DNA of 64,000 nucleotides, from assembly GCA_900539375.1 (NCBI GenBank), contig UQBY01000005.1:1-64000 (forward strand), given 5' to 3'. The notes below the pieces were generated by a model. It ran no database searches, was not told the DNA's origin, and saw nothing but the letters and a program-made list of their open reading frames with translations. Origin of the DNA: an uncultured Clostridium sp. (lineage in GTDB: Bacteria > Bacillota > Clostridia > Clostridiales > Clostridiaceae). The position numbers were made by a program, and so were the translations under genes. Below are positions 11,474 through 20,802 of this stretch, piece by piece. Within the stretch, counting starts at the first letter, position 1, and each line of letters begins with the position of its first letter.

Positions 11474-12073
11474 ATGATAATAAAAGCAATACCAACAGGG
11501 GAAATACAAGCTAATTGTTATATAGTTATGGATGAAAATACTTCTGAAGCTGTAATAATTGACCCAGGTGCAGATGAAGAAATTATTTATAATTTAATTG
11601 AAAATATGAAAGCTAAAGTAAAATATATACTTCTTACTCATGGACACTTTGACCATGTAGGAGCAGTAGAATATCTTTCAGAAAAGTTAAATGTTCCTTT
11701 TTATATTAACAAAAAAGATGAAGAGTATGCTTTAAAAGATGACTATGTTTTTAGAAAACTTAGAAAGGCTGATGGATATCTTAAAGAAGGAGATATTTTT
11801 AAAATTGGAAATAAAGAAATTAAAGTCCTTGAAACACCAGGACATTCTAAGGGAGGAGTATCTTTTTTAATTGAAGATAACTTATTTACAGGAGATACTT
11901 TATTTTTAGGTTCTGTTGGAAGAACTGATTTTAATGGTGGAAGTTTTGAGGAGATAATTTCAAGTATAAAAACAAAACTTATTCCTCTTGGAGATATTAT
12001 AAAAGTATATCCAGGCCATGGACCTTCTTCAACTATTTCATATGAAAAAATGAGAAATCCTTATTTAAGATAG
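11474..12073 (+). CDS. MBL-fold metal hydrolase, glyoxalase II-like
   Basis: A 199-residue metallo-beta-lactamase-fold protein with the zinc-binding motif THGHFDH (about 55-61), a second histidine in TPGHSKGG (about 121-128), the aspartate of LFTGDTLF (about 138-145) and a final PGHG (about 176-179). This is the stand-alone hydroxyacylglutathione hydrolase-like group that is commonly located after dtd in Firmicutes; the actual thioester substrate is unknown, since clostridia generally lack glutathione. The AAGGAG site overlaps the end of dtd. Confidence 0.88.
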   Translation: MIIKAIPTGEIQANCYIVMDENTSEAVIIDPGADEEIIYNLIENMKAKVKYILLTHGHFDHVGAVEYLSEKLNVPFYINKKDEEYALKDDYVFRKLRKADGYLKEGDIFKIGNKEIKVLETPGHSKGGVSFLIEDNLFTGDTLFLGSVGRTDFNGGSFEEIISSIKTKLIPLGDIIKVYPGHGPSSTISYEKMRNPYLR

Positions 12074-12081
12074 GTGAAAAA

Positions 12082-13503
12082 ATGAATATAAAATTAAATG
12101 ATTTTAAATATAGATATGACGTATATCAAATGTTTAATATATATTTTCCTTTAGATGAGCTTAAATTTTCAGAATCTGAAGGAGATTATTCTATTATTAT
12201 AAAAGATAATAAAGTAACATTTGAATATAAAGATATAAAAGATGAAGCTTTAGAAAATAAAGAAGAATATTTTAAAGAAACTATAAAAAAGCTTATATTT
12301 AAAAATCTTCAAAAGATAACAAAAGATGTTTACCCTTGGGGAACTTTAGTTGGAATAAGACCTTCAAAAATTGCACTTAAAGGGTTAAGAGAAGGGCTTA
12401 GTGAAGAAGAAATTAAAAAGGTTTTTTATGATAAACATTATGCTTTAGAAGAAAAGGCACAATTATGTATTGATGTTGCAAAATCTGAAGATAAGTTTGT
12501 AAATAAAGACCCTAAAAATATTTCCATTTATATAGGTATGGCATTTTGTCCTACAAGATGTCTTTACTGTTCATTTGCTTCGAATCCTATAAATGGCAAC
12601 AAAAAGTTTGTAGAACCTTACTTAAAAGCTTTAAGTTATGAAATTAAGGAAATGAGTAAGTATGTAAAAGAAAAAAATTTAAAAATAGAAACTATTTATT
12701 TTGGTGGTGGAACTCCAACTTCAATTAATAATGAAGAATTTGAAAATCTTATGAATCTTATATATAATTCATTCATTAAAGAAAATTCTCCAAGAGAGTT
12801 TACAGTAGAATGTGGAAGACCAGATTCTATTACACTTGAAAAACTTAAAACAATGAAGAGATATAATGTTACAAGAATAAGTATAAATCCTCAAACTATG
12901 AATGATAAAACCTTAAAACTTATAGGAAGAAATCACACTTCAAAGGATGTAATAGAAAAATTTAAAATGGCAAAAGATTTAGGCTTTCAGGATATAAATA
13001 TGGATATGATAATAGGTCTTCCAGGAGAAGGATTAGAAGAGGCTAAACATACAGCAAAAGAAATATTAAAGTTATCTCCAGATAGTTTAACTGTTCATGG
13101 ATTATCATTAAAGAGAGGCTCTATTATGTATGAAAATTTCATCTTAAAAAAGGGTCTTGGACTTAAAAGTCAAGAAGAAATCATGAAAATGTATGAAGAA
13201 AGTAGAGAATTAGCAAAAGCCTTAGATATAAAGCCTTATTATATGTATAGGCAAAAAAATATGGTTGGCAATATGGAGAACTTAGGCTATGCAAAGCAGG
13301 GAAAAGAATGTCTTTATAATATTGAAATGATAGAAGATAAACAAACTATAATAGCCCTTGGAGCAGATGCTGTTACTAAAGTTGTCTTTTTAGAAGAAAA
13401 CAGACTTGAAAGATTTGCAAATGTTAAAGACCTTAAAGGTTACACAGAAAGAATACAAGAAATGGTAGAAGGAAAAATCAAACTTTTAAATACTTTGTAC
13501 TAA
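12082..13503 (+). CDS. hemZ: radical SAM coproporphyrinogen III oxidase-like protein HemZ
   Basis: A 473-residue radical SAM protein of the HemZ group. It has an N-terminal domain of about 150 residues, then the [4Fe-4S]-binding CxxxCxxC motif in FCPTRCLYCSF (about 155-165), the IYFGGGTPTS block (about 205-214), and the ISINPQTMND and MDMIIGLPGEG segments of the TIM barrel. HemZ is annotated as oxygen-independent coproporphyrinogen III dehydrogenase, but in anaerobes without a heme pathway the true role is unclear. It starts 8 nt after the MBL hydrolase. In many clostridia hisS follows it directly; here a hairpin element lies there instead. Confidence 0.9.
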   Translation: MNIKLNDFKYRYDVYQMFNIYFPLDELKFSESEGDYSIIIKDNKVTFEYKDIKDEALENKEEYFKETIKKLIFKNLQKITKDVYPWGTLVGIRPSKIALKGLREGLSEEEIKKVFYDKHYALEEKAQLCIDVAKSEDKFVNKDPKNISIYIGMAFCPTRCLYCSFASNPINGNKKFVEPYLKALSYEIKEMSKYVKEKNLKIETIYFGGGTPTSINNEEFENLMNLIYNSFIKENSPREFTVECGRPDSITLEKLKTMKRYNVTRISINPQTMNDKTLKLIGRNHTSKDVIEKFKMAKDLGFQDINMDMIIGLPGEGLEEAKHTAKEILKLSPDSLTVHGLSLKRGSIMYENFILKKGLGLKSQEEIMKMYEESRELAKALDIKPYYMYRQKNMVGNMENLGYAKQGKECLYNIEMIEDKQTIIALGADAVTKVVFLEENRLERFANVKDLKGYTERIQEMVEGKIKLLNTLY

Positions 13504-13512
13504 GCAAATTTT

Positions 13513-13615
13513 TTTATTTAGGCACAGAAGTTGCTTTCCTATCTTTGCTTCGCTGCTCCGTCGACAGGCTCCAAGTTTGCTACTTCGCAAAATAGGAACC
13601 TCCAATCTAAATAAA
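13513..13615 (-). repeat. hairpin repeat with conserved ACTTGGAGC loop (copy 1)
   Basis: GC-richer insert in the hemZ-aspS gap. Outer stem TTTATTTAG (13513-13521) with CTAAATAAA (13607-13615), inner stem TTCCTAT (13536-13542) with ATAGGAA (13592-13598), then TTTGC with GCAAA. Read on the minus strand, the loop contains CTTGGAGCCTGTCGACGGAG, 19 of 20 positions identical to the copy at 62796-62815, and flanking sequence also matches (AGCAGCGAAGCAAA versus AGCAACGGAACAAA, then TATAGGAAAACAACTT-like sequence). I do not recognise the family. Confidence 0.7.
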
Positions 13616-13728
13616 TAAAAATAATAGAAAAGTTTGTTGGTAGAGAACTTTATTTAAAAGGAAAAGAGATATATAATAAGAGATGTGTATTGAAATAAAA
13701 AATAAGATTTGAAAGGAATGACAAAAGA

Positions 13729-15528
13729 ATGGGAGAAGCTTTAGGCGGATTGAAAAGAACTATGTATTGTGGTCTTGTAAGAGAAGCTAATATTGGTGAA
13801 ACAATAACTCTTATGGGATGGGTACAAAGAAATAGAAAGCTTGGAGGGCTTGAGTTTATAGACCTTAGAGATAGAGAAGGAATAATGCAAATTGTATTTG
13901 GGGAAGAAATAAATGCAGAGGCTTTTGAAAAAGCTAAAACTGTAAAGCCTGAATATTGTATAGCTGTAACTGGTAAGGTTGTAAAGAGAGAAGCTGTAAA
14001 TGAAAATATGCCTACTGGAATGGTAGAATTATTAGGCTCAAGTTTAAAGATTTTATCAGAATCTGAAACTCCACCTATAATGATTAAAGAAGGATTAGAT
14101 GCATCAGAACAAATAAGATTAAAATATAGATATTTAGACCTTAGAAGACCTGATATGCAAAATATCTTTATGATAAGAAATAAAACTACAAAGGCTATAA
14201 GAGATTTCTTAGTTGATAATGGATTTATAGAAGTTGAAACTCCAGTGCTTACAAAGTCAACTCCAGAAGGTGCAAGAGATTATTTAGTTCCTTCAAGAAA
14301 TTATCCAGGAATGTTTTATGCCCTTCCACAATCTCCTCAAACTTTAAAACAAATATTAATGGTATCAGGTTTTGATAAGTACTATCAAATAGCAAAATGT
14401 TTTAGAGATGAAGATTTAAGAGCAAATAGACAACCAGAATTTACTCAAGTTGATATGGAATTAAGCTTCGTTGAAGAAGATGATGTTATGGAAGTAAATG
14501 AAAGATTAATAGCACATGTATTTAAAGAAGTTGTTGGATATGATGTTAAACTTCCAATTAAGAGAATGACATTTAAAGAAGCTATGGAAAAGTATGGTTC
14601 AGATAAACCAGATTTAAGATTTGGAATGGAAATAACTGATTTAACTGAAACCGTAAAGGATGTAGATTTTAAAGTATTTACTAGTGCTTTAGAAATAGGT
14701 GGTTCTGTAAGAGCTTTATGCTTAAAGGGTGGAGCATCTATGGGAAGAAAAGACATAGATAGATTAGGAGAATTTGTTAAAACATATAAGGCTAAAGGTT
14801 TAGCTTATATTCAATTAAAAGAAGAAGGAATAAAATCTCCTATAGCAAAATTCTTAACAGAAGACCAAATGAATAAGATAATATCTACAATGAACGCAGA
14901 AAAGGGAGATTTAATTCTTATAGTTGCAGATAAAAATTCAATAGTATTCCAATCTCTTGGAGCATTAAGATTAGAACTTGCTAAAAAGTTTGATTTAATA
15001 AAGGATAAAAATGAATTTAACTTTACATGGATTACAGAATTCCCATTATTTGAATATAGTGAAGAAGAAGGAAGATATACAGCTTGTCACCATCCATTTA
15101 CAGCACCAATGGATGAAGATATAGATATGATAGAAACAGACCCAGGAAAGGTACGTTCTAAGGCTTATGACTTAGTTTTAAATGGAGAAGAATTAGGTGG
15201 AGGAAGTATAAGAATACATACTATAGAACTTCAAGAAAGAATGCTTAGAGCATTAGGCTTTACAGAAGAACAAGCATGGGAATCTTTTGGATTCTTATTA
15301 GAAGCCTTTAAGTTTGGACCACCACCACATGGAGGATTAGCTTTTGGTTTAGATAGAATGGTAATGTTCTTAGCAAGAACAGATAATATAAAAGATGTTA
15401 TAGCATTCCCTAAAAACCAAAATGCATACTGTTATTTAAGTGAAGCTCCAAATATAGTTGATGAAAAGCAACTTAAAGACCTTGGAATAAAAGTTGATGT
15501 TAAAAAAGAAGAAGTAACAGAGGAATAA
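13729..15528 (+). CDS. aspS: aspartyl-tRNA synthetase
   Basis: Class II tRNA synthetase charging tRNA-Asp. The 599-residue bacterial-type protein has an N-terminal OB anticodon-binding domain (about 10-110), motif 1 around residues 150-190, motif 2 FRDEDLRANRQPEFTQVD (about 225-242), the bacterial GAD insertion (about 290-430), and motif 3 GGLAFGLDRMVM (about 534-545). The start ATG is 13 nt after an AAAGGA site, and the N-terminus MGEALGGLKRT resembles other clostridial AspRS. hisS, its usual upstream neighbour, is absent from this position. Confidence 0.97.
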   Translation: MGEALGGLKRTMYCGLVREANIGETITLMGWVQRNRKLGGLEFIDLRDREGIMQIVFGEEINAEAFEKAKTVKPEYCIAVTGKVVKREAVNENMPTGMVELLGSSLKILSESETPPIMIKEGLDASEQIRLKYRYLDLRRPDMQNIFMIRNKTTKAIRDFLVDNGFIEVETPVLTKSTPEGARDYLVPSRNYPGMFYALPQSPQTLKQILMVSGFDKYYQIAKCFRDEDLRANRQPEFTQVDMELSFVEEDDVMEVNERLIAHVFKEVVGYDVKLPIKRMTFKEAMEKYGSDKPDLRFGMEITDLTETVKDVDFKVFTSALEIGGSVRALCLKGGASMGRKDIDRLGEFVKTYKAKGLAYIQLKEEGIKSPIAKFLTEDQMNKIISTMNAEKGDLILIVADKNSIVFQSLGALRLELAKKFDLIKDKNEFNFTWITEFPLFEYSEEEGRYTACHHPFTAPMDEDIDMIETDPGKVRSKAYDLVLNGEELGGGSIRIHTIELQERMLRALGFTEEQAWESFGFLLEAFKFGPPPHGGLAFGLDRMVMFLARTDNIKDVIAFPKNQNAYCYLSEAPNIVDEKQLKDLGIKVDVKKEEVTEE

Positions 15529-15545
15529 AAATTACTTCATGTTAT

Positions 15546-15597
15546 AAGAACCTATAAAGTAGACTCTAAAAAATCTACTTTTATAGGTTCTTTTTTG
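15546..15597 (+). terminator. terminator after aspS
   Basis: Long hairpin: AAGAACCTATAAAGTAGA (15546-15563) with TCTACTTTTATAGGTTCTT (15574-15592), one bulged T, then a T-run. Confidence 0.92.
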
Positions 15598-15815
15598 TAT
15601 GGTAAAAAACTTTAATGTAAAAATACTAGTATTCACTAAACAAAAATAATAATTATAAAGTGTATAAAGAACTTGTTAAGAAAATATTTGCCAATGTTAA
15701 TAGAGTGTTAAAGACCTAGTTAAAGCAAATAAAAAAATATAAAATATTAAAGATAAGTAAAAAAAAATTAAACTAAAGTAAAAAAAATTATATTTTTGTT
15801 AAAAGGAGAATTATG

Positions 15816-17417
15816 ATGGACAGTATACAAATGTTAATACAACTTATTGGAGGATTAGGTTTATTTCTTTATGGAATGAAGCTTATGGGAGATGGATTAG
15901 AAAATGCAGCAGGGGATAGGCTTAAAGGTATATTAGAAAAGGTAACAAGTAATAAGTTTATTGGAGTTTTAGTTGGAGCAATAGTAACAGCAATAATACA
16001 AAGTTCAAGTGCTACTACAGTAATGGTTGTAAGCTTTGTTAATGCAGGTCTTATGAGTTTAGTTCAAGCCGTTGGAGTAATTATGGGAGCTAATATTGGA
16101 ACAACTATAACAGCTCAAATGGTTTCGCTTGATTTAGATGCTATAGCTCCTTTATTTGTAGGAATTGGTGCTATTGCAATGCTTATTTGTAAAAAGAAAA
16201 AATCTAAAGATATATTTTCAATAGTTTTAGGATTTGGAATATTGTTTTTAGGAATGAATACAATGTCATCAGCTATGGCTCCTCTTGGAGAATCAGAAAC
16301 TTTTGTAGATATTATTTATTTTATAGGAGATAATAAATTATTAGGTGTTTTAGCAGGATTAGTTATGACAGCCATTGTTCAAAGTTCTTCTGCCACTACT
16401 GGAATTTTAGTAGCATTAGCTTCAACTGGGTCAATAGATATGAATGCAGCACTTCCAATAATATTTGGGTGTAATATAGGTACTTGTGTTACAGCTCTTC
16501 TTGCCTCTGCAGGAGCAAATAGAACAGCAAAAAAAGCAGGACTAGTTCATCTTTTATTTAATACAATAGGTGTTTTAATCTTTTTACCATTTATGAATAT
16601 AGTAATAGATTTAATACAAAAAATAAGTCCGGACCAAGTGACAAGACAAGTTGCAAATGCTCATACAATATTTAATGTAACAGTAACTTTAATACTTCTT
16701 CCACTATCTAATTTTTTAGTGTTATTAGTTAATAAAATAATGCCAGGAGATTCAAAAATAGAAAAAGAAGGAGCTATATATTTAGATAAAAAGCTTTTAG
16801 AAACTCCTGTTGTAGCAGTAAATCAAGTTTTTAAAGAAACTTTGAGAATGGGAGAACTTGCAAAGAATAATTTAGAGTTTTCTATGGAAGCTTTTTTAGA
16901 AGAGGATGAAGAAAAAATACAAAAGGTTTATAAAAATGAAAAAACAATAAATATACTTGAAAAAGAAATAACAGATTATCTTGTAGATTTATCTTCACAT
17001 GAATTGCCTGAAAATGATAGTAAAATATTAAGTGCAACTTTTCATGTTATAAATGATTTAGAAAGAATAGGAGACCATGCAGAAAATATAGTAGAACTTG
17101 CAACAGAAAAAATAAACACTAAGGCAAAAATAGAAAGTGATGCTAAAAATGAGCTTATTACAATGTATAAAAAATCCCTAGAAGCAGTTAAAATTGCTTT
17201 AGATAGCTATGAAAAAAAGGATAAAAATATAGCAAAAGAAATAAAGCCTATAGAAGAGAAAATTGACAATTATGAAAGAGACTTTAGAGAAAATAACATA
17301 TTAAGATTAAATGAAAAAATTTGTAATGCAAATTCAAGCACAATATTTCTAGATTTAATAAGTAATTTAGAAAGAATAGGAGACCATGCAACAAACATAG
17401 CAGAAACAGTAGCTTAA
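15816..17417 (+). CDS. Na/Pi cotransporter family protein with PhoU-like tail
   Basis: A membrane protein of the NptA/PF02690 family that should import phosphate with sodium. Two inverted halves each carry the QSSSATT signature (about residues 48-54 and 193-199), within 8-9 hydrophobic helices covering roughly 1-310. The C-terminal third (about 335-533) is a helical PhoU-like domain with two repeats containing LERIGDHAENI and LERIGDHATNI, typical of metal-binding PhoU proteins and probably regulatory. ATG 15816 is preferred over 15813 because it is 7 nt from AAGGAG (15803-15808). It is a single-gene unit bounded by terminators. Confidence 0.93.
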   Translation: MDSIQMLIQLIGGLGLFLYGMKLMGDGLENAAGDRLKGILEKVTSNKFIGVLVGAIVTAIIQSSSATTVMVVSFVNAGLMSLVQAVGVIMGANIGTTITAQMVSLDLDAIAPLFVGIGAIAMLICKKKKSKDIFSIVLGFGILFLGMNTMSSAMAPLGESETFVDIIYFIGDNKLLGVLAGLVMTAIVQSSSATTGILVALASTGSIDMNAALPIIFGCNIGTCVTALLASAGANRTAKKAGLVHLLFNTIGVLIFLPFMNIVIDLIQKISPDQVTRQVANAHTIFNVTVTLILLPLSNFLVLLVNKIMPGDSKIEKEGAIYLDKKLLETPVVAVNQVFKETLRMGELAKNNLEFSMEAFLEEDEEKIQKVYKNEKTINILEKEITDYLVDLSSHELPENDSKILSATFHVINDLERIGDHAENIVELATEKINTKAKIESDAKNELITMYKKSLEAVKIALDSYEKKDKNIAKEIKPIEEKIDNYERDFRENNILRLNEKICNANSSTIFLDLISNLERIGDHATNIAETVA

Positions 17418-17426
17418 AATATTATT

Positions 17427-17464
17427 AAAAAGCTAAGGCAAAATAAAAATGCCTTAGCTTTTTT
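17427..17464 (+). terminator. terminator between convergent genes
   Basis: AAAAAGCTAAGGCA (17427-17440) pairs with TGCCTTAGCTTTTT (17450-17463). A-run and T-run on both sides make it usable from either strand. Confidence 0.9.
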
Positions 17465-17475
17465 AGTATAAATTT

Positions 17476-18009
17476 TTAACAAAGCCCTTTTTTATTGTTT
17501 CCAGTAGTAGTAGTAGTAGTAGTAGCATTATTTCCACAAAGATTTAAAGGGCTAGTTCCTTTATTACCATTATTAGAATAATTAGTTTTTATAAAGTTAA
17601 TTTTTTGATTTAAAGTACTAAGAGTATTTTTATATTCTGTATTATAAGGATTTAGTTTAGCAGCTTTTTTTAAATGATTAACACCAGAGTGAATCCAGCC
17701 CTTTTTAATAAGTAATACTCCTGTTAAGTAGTTCCATTCAGGAGAAGAAGCATCAGATACAAGATTAAGCTTAGCTTCAGCAGAAAGAAAATCATCTACT
17801 CCTATAAGCTCTCTTACTTCTTCAAAGGTAATATTTTGTGATATAAGTCTATAGGCTTCATTTAATTCACTTAATTTTTCATTATAAAGACTTTTTGAAT
17901 TTTCATCTGTTCCTTCATTTAAGTAATTTTCTATTATATTTTTATAGGCATCAGTTACTTCTTTTGAAGTGGAATTTGGAGAAACGCCTAGTAGTTTATA
18001 AGGGTCCAT
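17476..18009 (-). CDS. J-domain-like protein lacking HPD, with poly-threonine tail
   Basis: A 177-residue protein that begins like a DnaJ J domain (DPYKLLGVSPNSTSKEVTDAYKNII, residues 2-26; later LNEAYRLI at about 49-56). The catalytic HPD tripeptide expected just after helix II is not there; the segment reads IENYLNEGTD. Residues about 75-140 look like a TPR-type helical repeat (EWNYLTGVLLIKKGW, HLKKAAKLNPYN). The tail has a run of seven threonines encoded by seven identical ACT codons (see 17503-17523) in a low-complexity Asn/Thr/Gly stretch. Co-chaperone function with DnaK is doubtful. It follows the DUF5685 gene by 44 nt and is probably co-transcribed. AGGAG precedes the ATG. Confidence 0.7.
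   Translation of the reverse strand: MDPYKLLGVSPNSTSKEVTDAYKNIIENYLNEGTDENSKSLYNEKLSELNEAYRLISQNITFEEVRELIGVDDFLSAEAKLNLVSDASSPEWNYLTGVLLIKKGWIHSGVNHLKKAAKLNPYNTEYKNTLSTLNQKINFIKTNYSNNGNKGTSPLNLCGNNATTTTTTTGNNKKGLC
17503..17523 (-). repeat. trinucleotide microsatellite (AGT)7 / ACT codons
   Basis: Seven perfect AGT triplets on the + strand, read as seven ACT (Thr) codons on the - strand near the 3' end of the J-domain-like gene. Slippage would change protein length in frame. Confidence 0.9.
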
Positions 18010-18053
18010 AAAAATATGCTCCTAAAAATTTATATTAATATTTTATGAAAGAT

Positions 18054-18932
18054 TTATAGTTTGGTGAAGATATTGGTGTATACATTCATAAGACCTAAAT
18101 TAATTACATTTTCAATTATTTCCTTATTAGATTTTATAGGAAGCTTTTTTAAATTTTCTGTGCAATTTGCTATAAGACTTATTAATATAAAATCTATATT
18201 AGATTTTATAGATTTTATAAAAGATTCATAGGGTAAATTATTTATGTTAAAGGCTTTTTCTATAGGATTAAAATTAATATTTTTTCTTACAGTAGGTTCC
18301 ATATCTATTTTTAAATCATCTAAAGCATCAATAAGATAAATCCATTTTCCAAAGCTATATCCAAAGTTATAAAGATTGTTTCGTGTTAAAGGACTATCTT
18401 CATTAATTTCATAGGGGTATTCTTTTAAAATTTTCCCTATTATATCACTAAAAGGGTGACAGATTTCATCTAAAGAATATAAAGAAGAGCTATTTTCAAT
18501 AATATGAAGGTTAGATAAGTTTTCATTTAATATATTATCAAGATTTTTAAAGGTAATTTTTTTATAAAAGGGATAAAATAATTTTAAAAGTAAGGGTGGT
18601 ACTAAACTATTATTATCTAACTTATCATCTAAAAGTTTATAATAAATTAAGGATATGTTTAAATCAGAAGAATAATCTATAGCATTAGAGGAAAAAAACT
18701 CTCTTTTTTCTAAGGGATGTTTTATACATGAAGAGGTAAACTTTTTTGAATCTTCTACAGTTAACCCATCAAGAAGTATAGCAAAAAAAGTAATATCATA
18801 ATTTAATCCAATTCTTGGAATATTACCAAATTTATTTTTAATAGCAGAACAAATACTACAATAATATGTTCTGAATTTATTAAAATCCTTTACTTTAAGT
18901 TCATTTTTTAAAGGTAAAATATACCCAAACAT
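18054..18932 (-). CDS. DUF5685-type protein
   Basis: A 292-residue protein starting MFGYILPLKNELKVKDFNKFRTYYCS, with a CSIC cysteine pair (about 26-29) and a CIKHP motif about 45 residues later; these and the LNYDITFFAILLDGL segment match the DUF5685 family of Firmicutes as I know it, whose function is unknown. The start is set at ATG 18932 because TAGGAGGA lies 8-12 nt upstream, inside the longer alternative frame. No signal peptide. It precedes the J-domain-like gene on the same strand, suggesting the two act together, perhaps on a metal-dependent or chaperone-related step; that is inference. Confidence 0.65.
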   Translation of the reverse strand: MFGYILPLKNELKVKDFNKFRTYYCSICSAIKNKFGNIPRIGLNYDITFFAILLDGLTVEDSKKFTSSCIKHPLEKREFFSSNAIDYSSDLNISLIYYKLLDDKLDNNSLVPPLLLKLFYPFYKKITFKNLDNILNENLSNLHIIENSSSLYSLDEICHPFSDIIGKILKEYPYEINEDSPLTRNNLYNFGYSFGKWIYLIDALDDLKIDMEPTVRKNINFNPIEKAFNINNLPYESFIKSIKSNIDFILISLIANCTENLKKLPIKSNKEIIENVINLGLMNVYTNIFTKL

Positions 18933-19018
18933 TAATATTTTCCTCCTAGAAAACATTTAAGAAAACTTCTAAGAGCATTATATGAATAAAAAGAAAAAAT
19001 GTTATTACTTTCCCATAC

Positions 19019-19046
19019 TTGACATAAATTCCTGAAATGATATTAT
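19019..19046 (+). promoter_or_regulatory. ilvA promoter
   Basis: TTGACA (19019-19024), 16-nt spacer, TATTAT (19041-19046), about 40 nt before the ilvA start. Confidence 0.7.
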
Positions 19047-19089
19047 TAAAATAGTTGATTATTAGTATTTAAAGGAGTTTTTACAATTG

Positions 19090-20307
19090 ATGACATTAGA
19101 TAAATTTGAAAAAGCATATGAAACAGTACAAAAAGTAATTTTAGAAACAAAATTAATCTATAGTGATTATTATTCAGACCTTACAGGAAATAAGGTTTAT
19201 TTAAAGCCTGAAAATATGCAAAAAACAGGAGCTTACAAAATAAGAGGAGCTTATTATAAAATAAGTACTTTAACAGAAGAGGAAAGAAATAGAGGACTTA
19301 TAACAGCATCAGCAGGAAACCATGCACAAGGAGTTGCTTATGCAGCAAAAGCTTATAATGCAAAGGCAGTAATAGTTATGCCAACTACAACTCCACTTAT
19401 AAAAGTAAATAGAACAAAAGCATATGGAGCAGAAGTTATATTATATGGAGATGTTTATGATGAAGCATGTAGCTATGCTTTAAAATTAGCAGAAGAAAAA
19501 GGATATACTTTTATTCATCCCTTTGATGATTTAGATGTAGCAACTGGTCAAGGTTCAATAGCAATGGAAATTATAAAAGAACTTCCAACAGTGGATATTA
19601 TTTTAGTTCCAATTGGAGGAGGTGGACTTGCAACAGGTGTATCAACTCTTGCAAAACTTCTTAATCCAAATATAAAAGTAATTGGAGTAGAACCAGCTGG
19701 AGCAAATTGTATGCAAGCTTCATTAAAGGCAGGAGAAGTTGTAACTCTTCCAAATGTAGATACAATAGCAGATGGTACAGCAGTAAAAACTCCAGGAAGT
19801 AAGATATTCCCTTACATACAAGAAAATATTGATGATATAATAACAGTAGATGATGAAGAACTTATAGTAGCATTTTTAGATTTATTAGAAAATCATAAAA
19901 TGCTTGCAGAAAATTCAGGACTTTTAACATTAGCTGCTCTTAAGCATTTAGATGTTAAAGACAATAAGATTGTATCTATAATAAGTGGAGGAAATATGGA
20001 TGTTATTACTTTTGCATCATTAGTACAACATGGACTTATAGCAAGAGAACGTATATGTACAGTTTCTGTACTTCTTCCAGATAAGCCAGGAGAATTAACT
20101 AATGTATCTAAAGTAATTGCAGAGGCACAAGGAAATATAATTCAACTTGAACATAATCAATTTGTAAGTATAAATAGAAATAGTGCAGTTGAATTAGATA
20201 TTACAATGGAAACATTTGGACATGAACATAAAGTTCAAATATTAAAAGCTCTTAGAGATAATGGATACAAGCCAAAACTTGTACAATCAAAAAGAATATA
20301 TCAATAA
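19090..20307 (+). CDS. ilvA: threonine ammonia-lyase
   Basis: PLP enzyme that deaminates threonine (and serine) to 2-oxobutyrate. The protein is 405 residues, the length of the short clostridial/catabolic-type enzyme that carries one C-terminal ACT domain (VSVLLPDKPGELTNVSKVI, about 323-341). The PLP lysine is in YKIRGAYYK (about residue 50), the SAGNHAQGVAYAA and GGGGLATG phosphate-binding loops are present. Start may be TTG 19087 or ATG 19090, both after AAGGAG 19072-19077. ridA follows 40 nt downstream, which fits, since RidA hydrolyses the enamine intermediate released by this enzyme. Confidence 0.94.
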   Translation: MTLDKFEKAYETVQKVILETKLIYSDYYSDLTGNKVYLKPENMQKTGAYKIRGAYYKISTLTEEERNRGLITASAGNHAQGVAYAAKAYNAKAVIVMPTTTPLIKVNRTKAYGAEVILYGDVYDEACSYALKLAEEKGYTFIHPFDDLDVATGQGSIAMEIIKELPTVDIILVPIGGGGLATGVSTLAKLLNPNIKVIGVEPAGANCMQASLKAGEVVTLPNVDTIADGTAVKTPGSKIFPYIQENIDDIITVDDEELIVAFLDLLENHKMLAENSGLLTLAALKHLDVKDNKIVSIISGGNMDVITFASLVQHGLIARERICTVSVLLPDKPGELTNVSKVIAEAQGNIIQLEHNQFVSINRNSAVELDITMETFGHEHKVQILKALRDNGYKPKLVQSKRIYQ

Positions 20308-20347
20308 GATAAATTAAAAAATATATACTATTTAGGAGGATTTAATA

Positions 20348-20725
20348 ATGGAAAAAGAAATAGTTTATACAGATAATGCACCACAAGCTATAGGGCCATA
20401 TGTGCAAGCACAAATAATAGGAGATTTAGTTTTTACTTCAGGACAAATTCCACTAGTTCCTGCAACAGGAGAATTAATTACTGAAATAAAAGCAGCTACA
20501 AAACAAAGTTTAGAAAATGTTAAAGCTATATTAGAAGAAGCAGGAAGCTCTTTAGATAAGGTTGTTAAGACAGTAGTTTTCATAAAAAATATGGATGATT
20601 TTGCTTTAGTTAATGAAGTTTATGGGGAATATTTTGTTAATAATAAACCAGCAAGAAGTTGTGTAGAGGTAGCAAGATTACCTAAAGATGCATTAATTGA
20701 AATTGAAGCTATTGCAACAAAGTAG
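20348..20725 (+). CDS. ridA: RidA family enamine/imine deaminase
   Basis: A 125-residue YjgF/YER057c/UK114-family protein that hydrolyses reactive 2-aminoacrylate and related enamines formed by PLP dehydratases such as IlvA. It shows the family landmarks AIGPYVQA (about 14-21), FTSGQIPL (about 31-38), the substrate-binding arginine in [23 protein letters not shown] (about 102-124). Strong AGGAGG site 8 nt before ATG. It is in tandem with ilvA and is followed by a terminator. Confidence 0.95.
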   Translation: MEKEIVYTDNAPQAIGPYVQAQIIGDLVFTSGQIPLVPATGELITEIKAATKQSLENVKAILEEAGSSLDKVVKTVVFIKNMDDFALVNEVYGEYFVNNKPARSCVEVARLPKDALIEIEAIATK

Positions 20726-20738
20726 TAAAAAGTTTTTT

Positions 20739-20769
20739 AAAAAGCTGCCTAAAATAAGGCAGCCTTTTT
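20739..20769 (+). terminator. terminator after ridA
   Basis: AAAAAGCTGCCT with AGGCAGCCTTTTT, 6-7 nt loop, T-run. Confidence 0.9.
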
Positions 20770-20802
20770 AAATTTTAAATCATAAAATAAAGGGGGAATT
20801 TA

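Noticed and set aside
13620..13728. Possible T-box leader before aspS
   Set aside because: No T-box sequence (TGGNACCGCG-like) or specifier stem can be seen, and no terminator precedes the gene.
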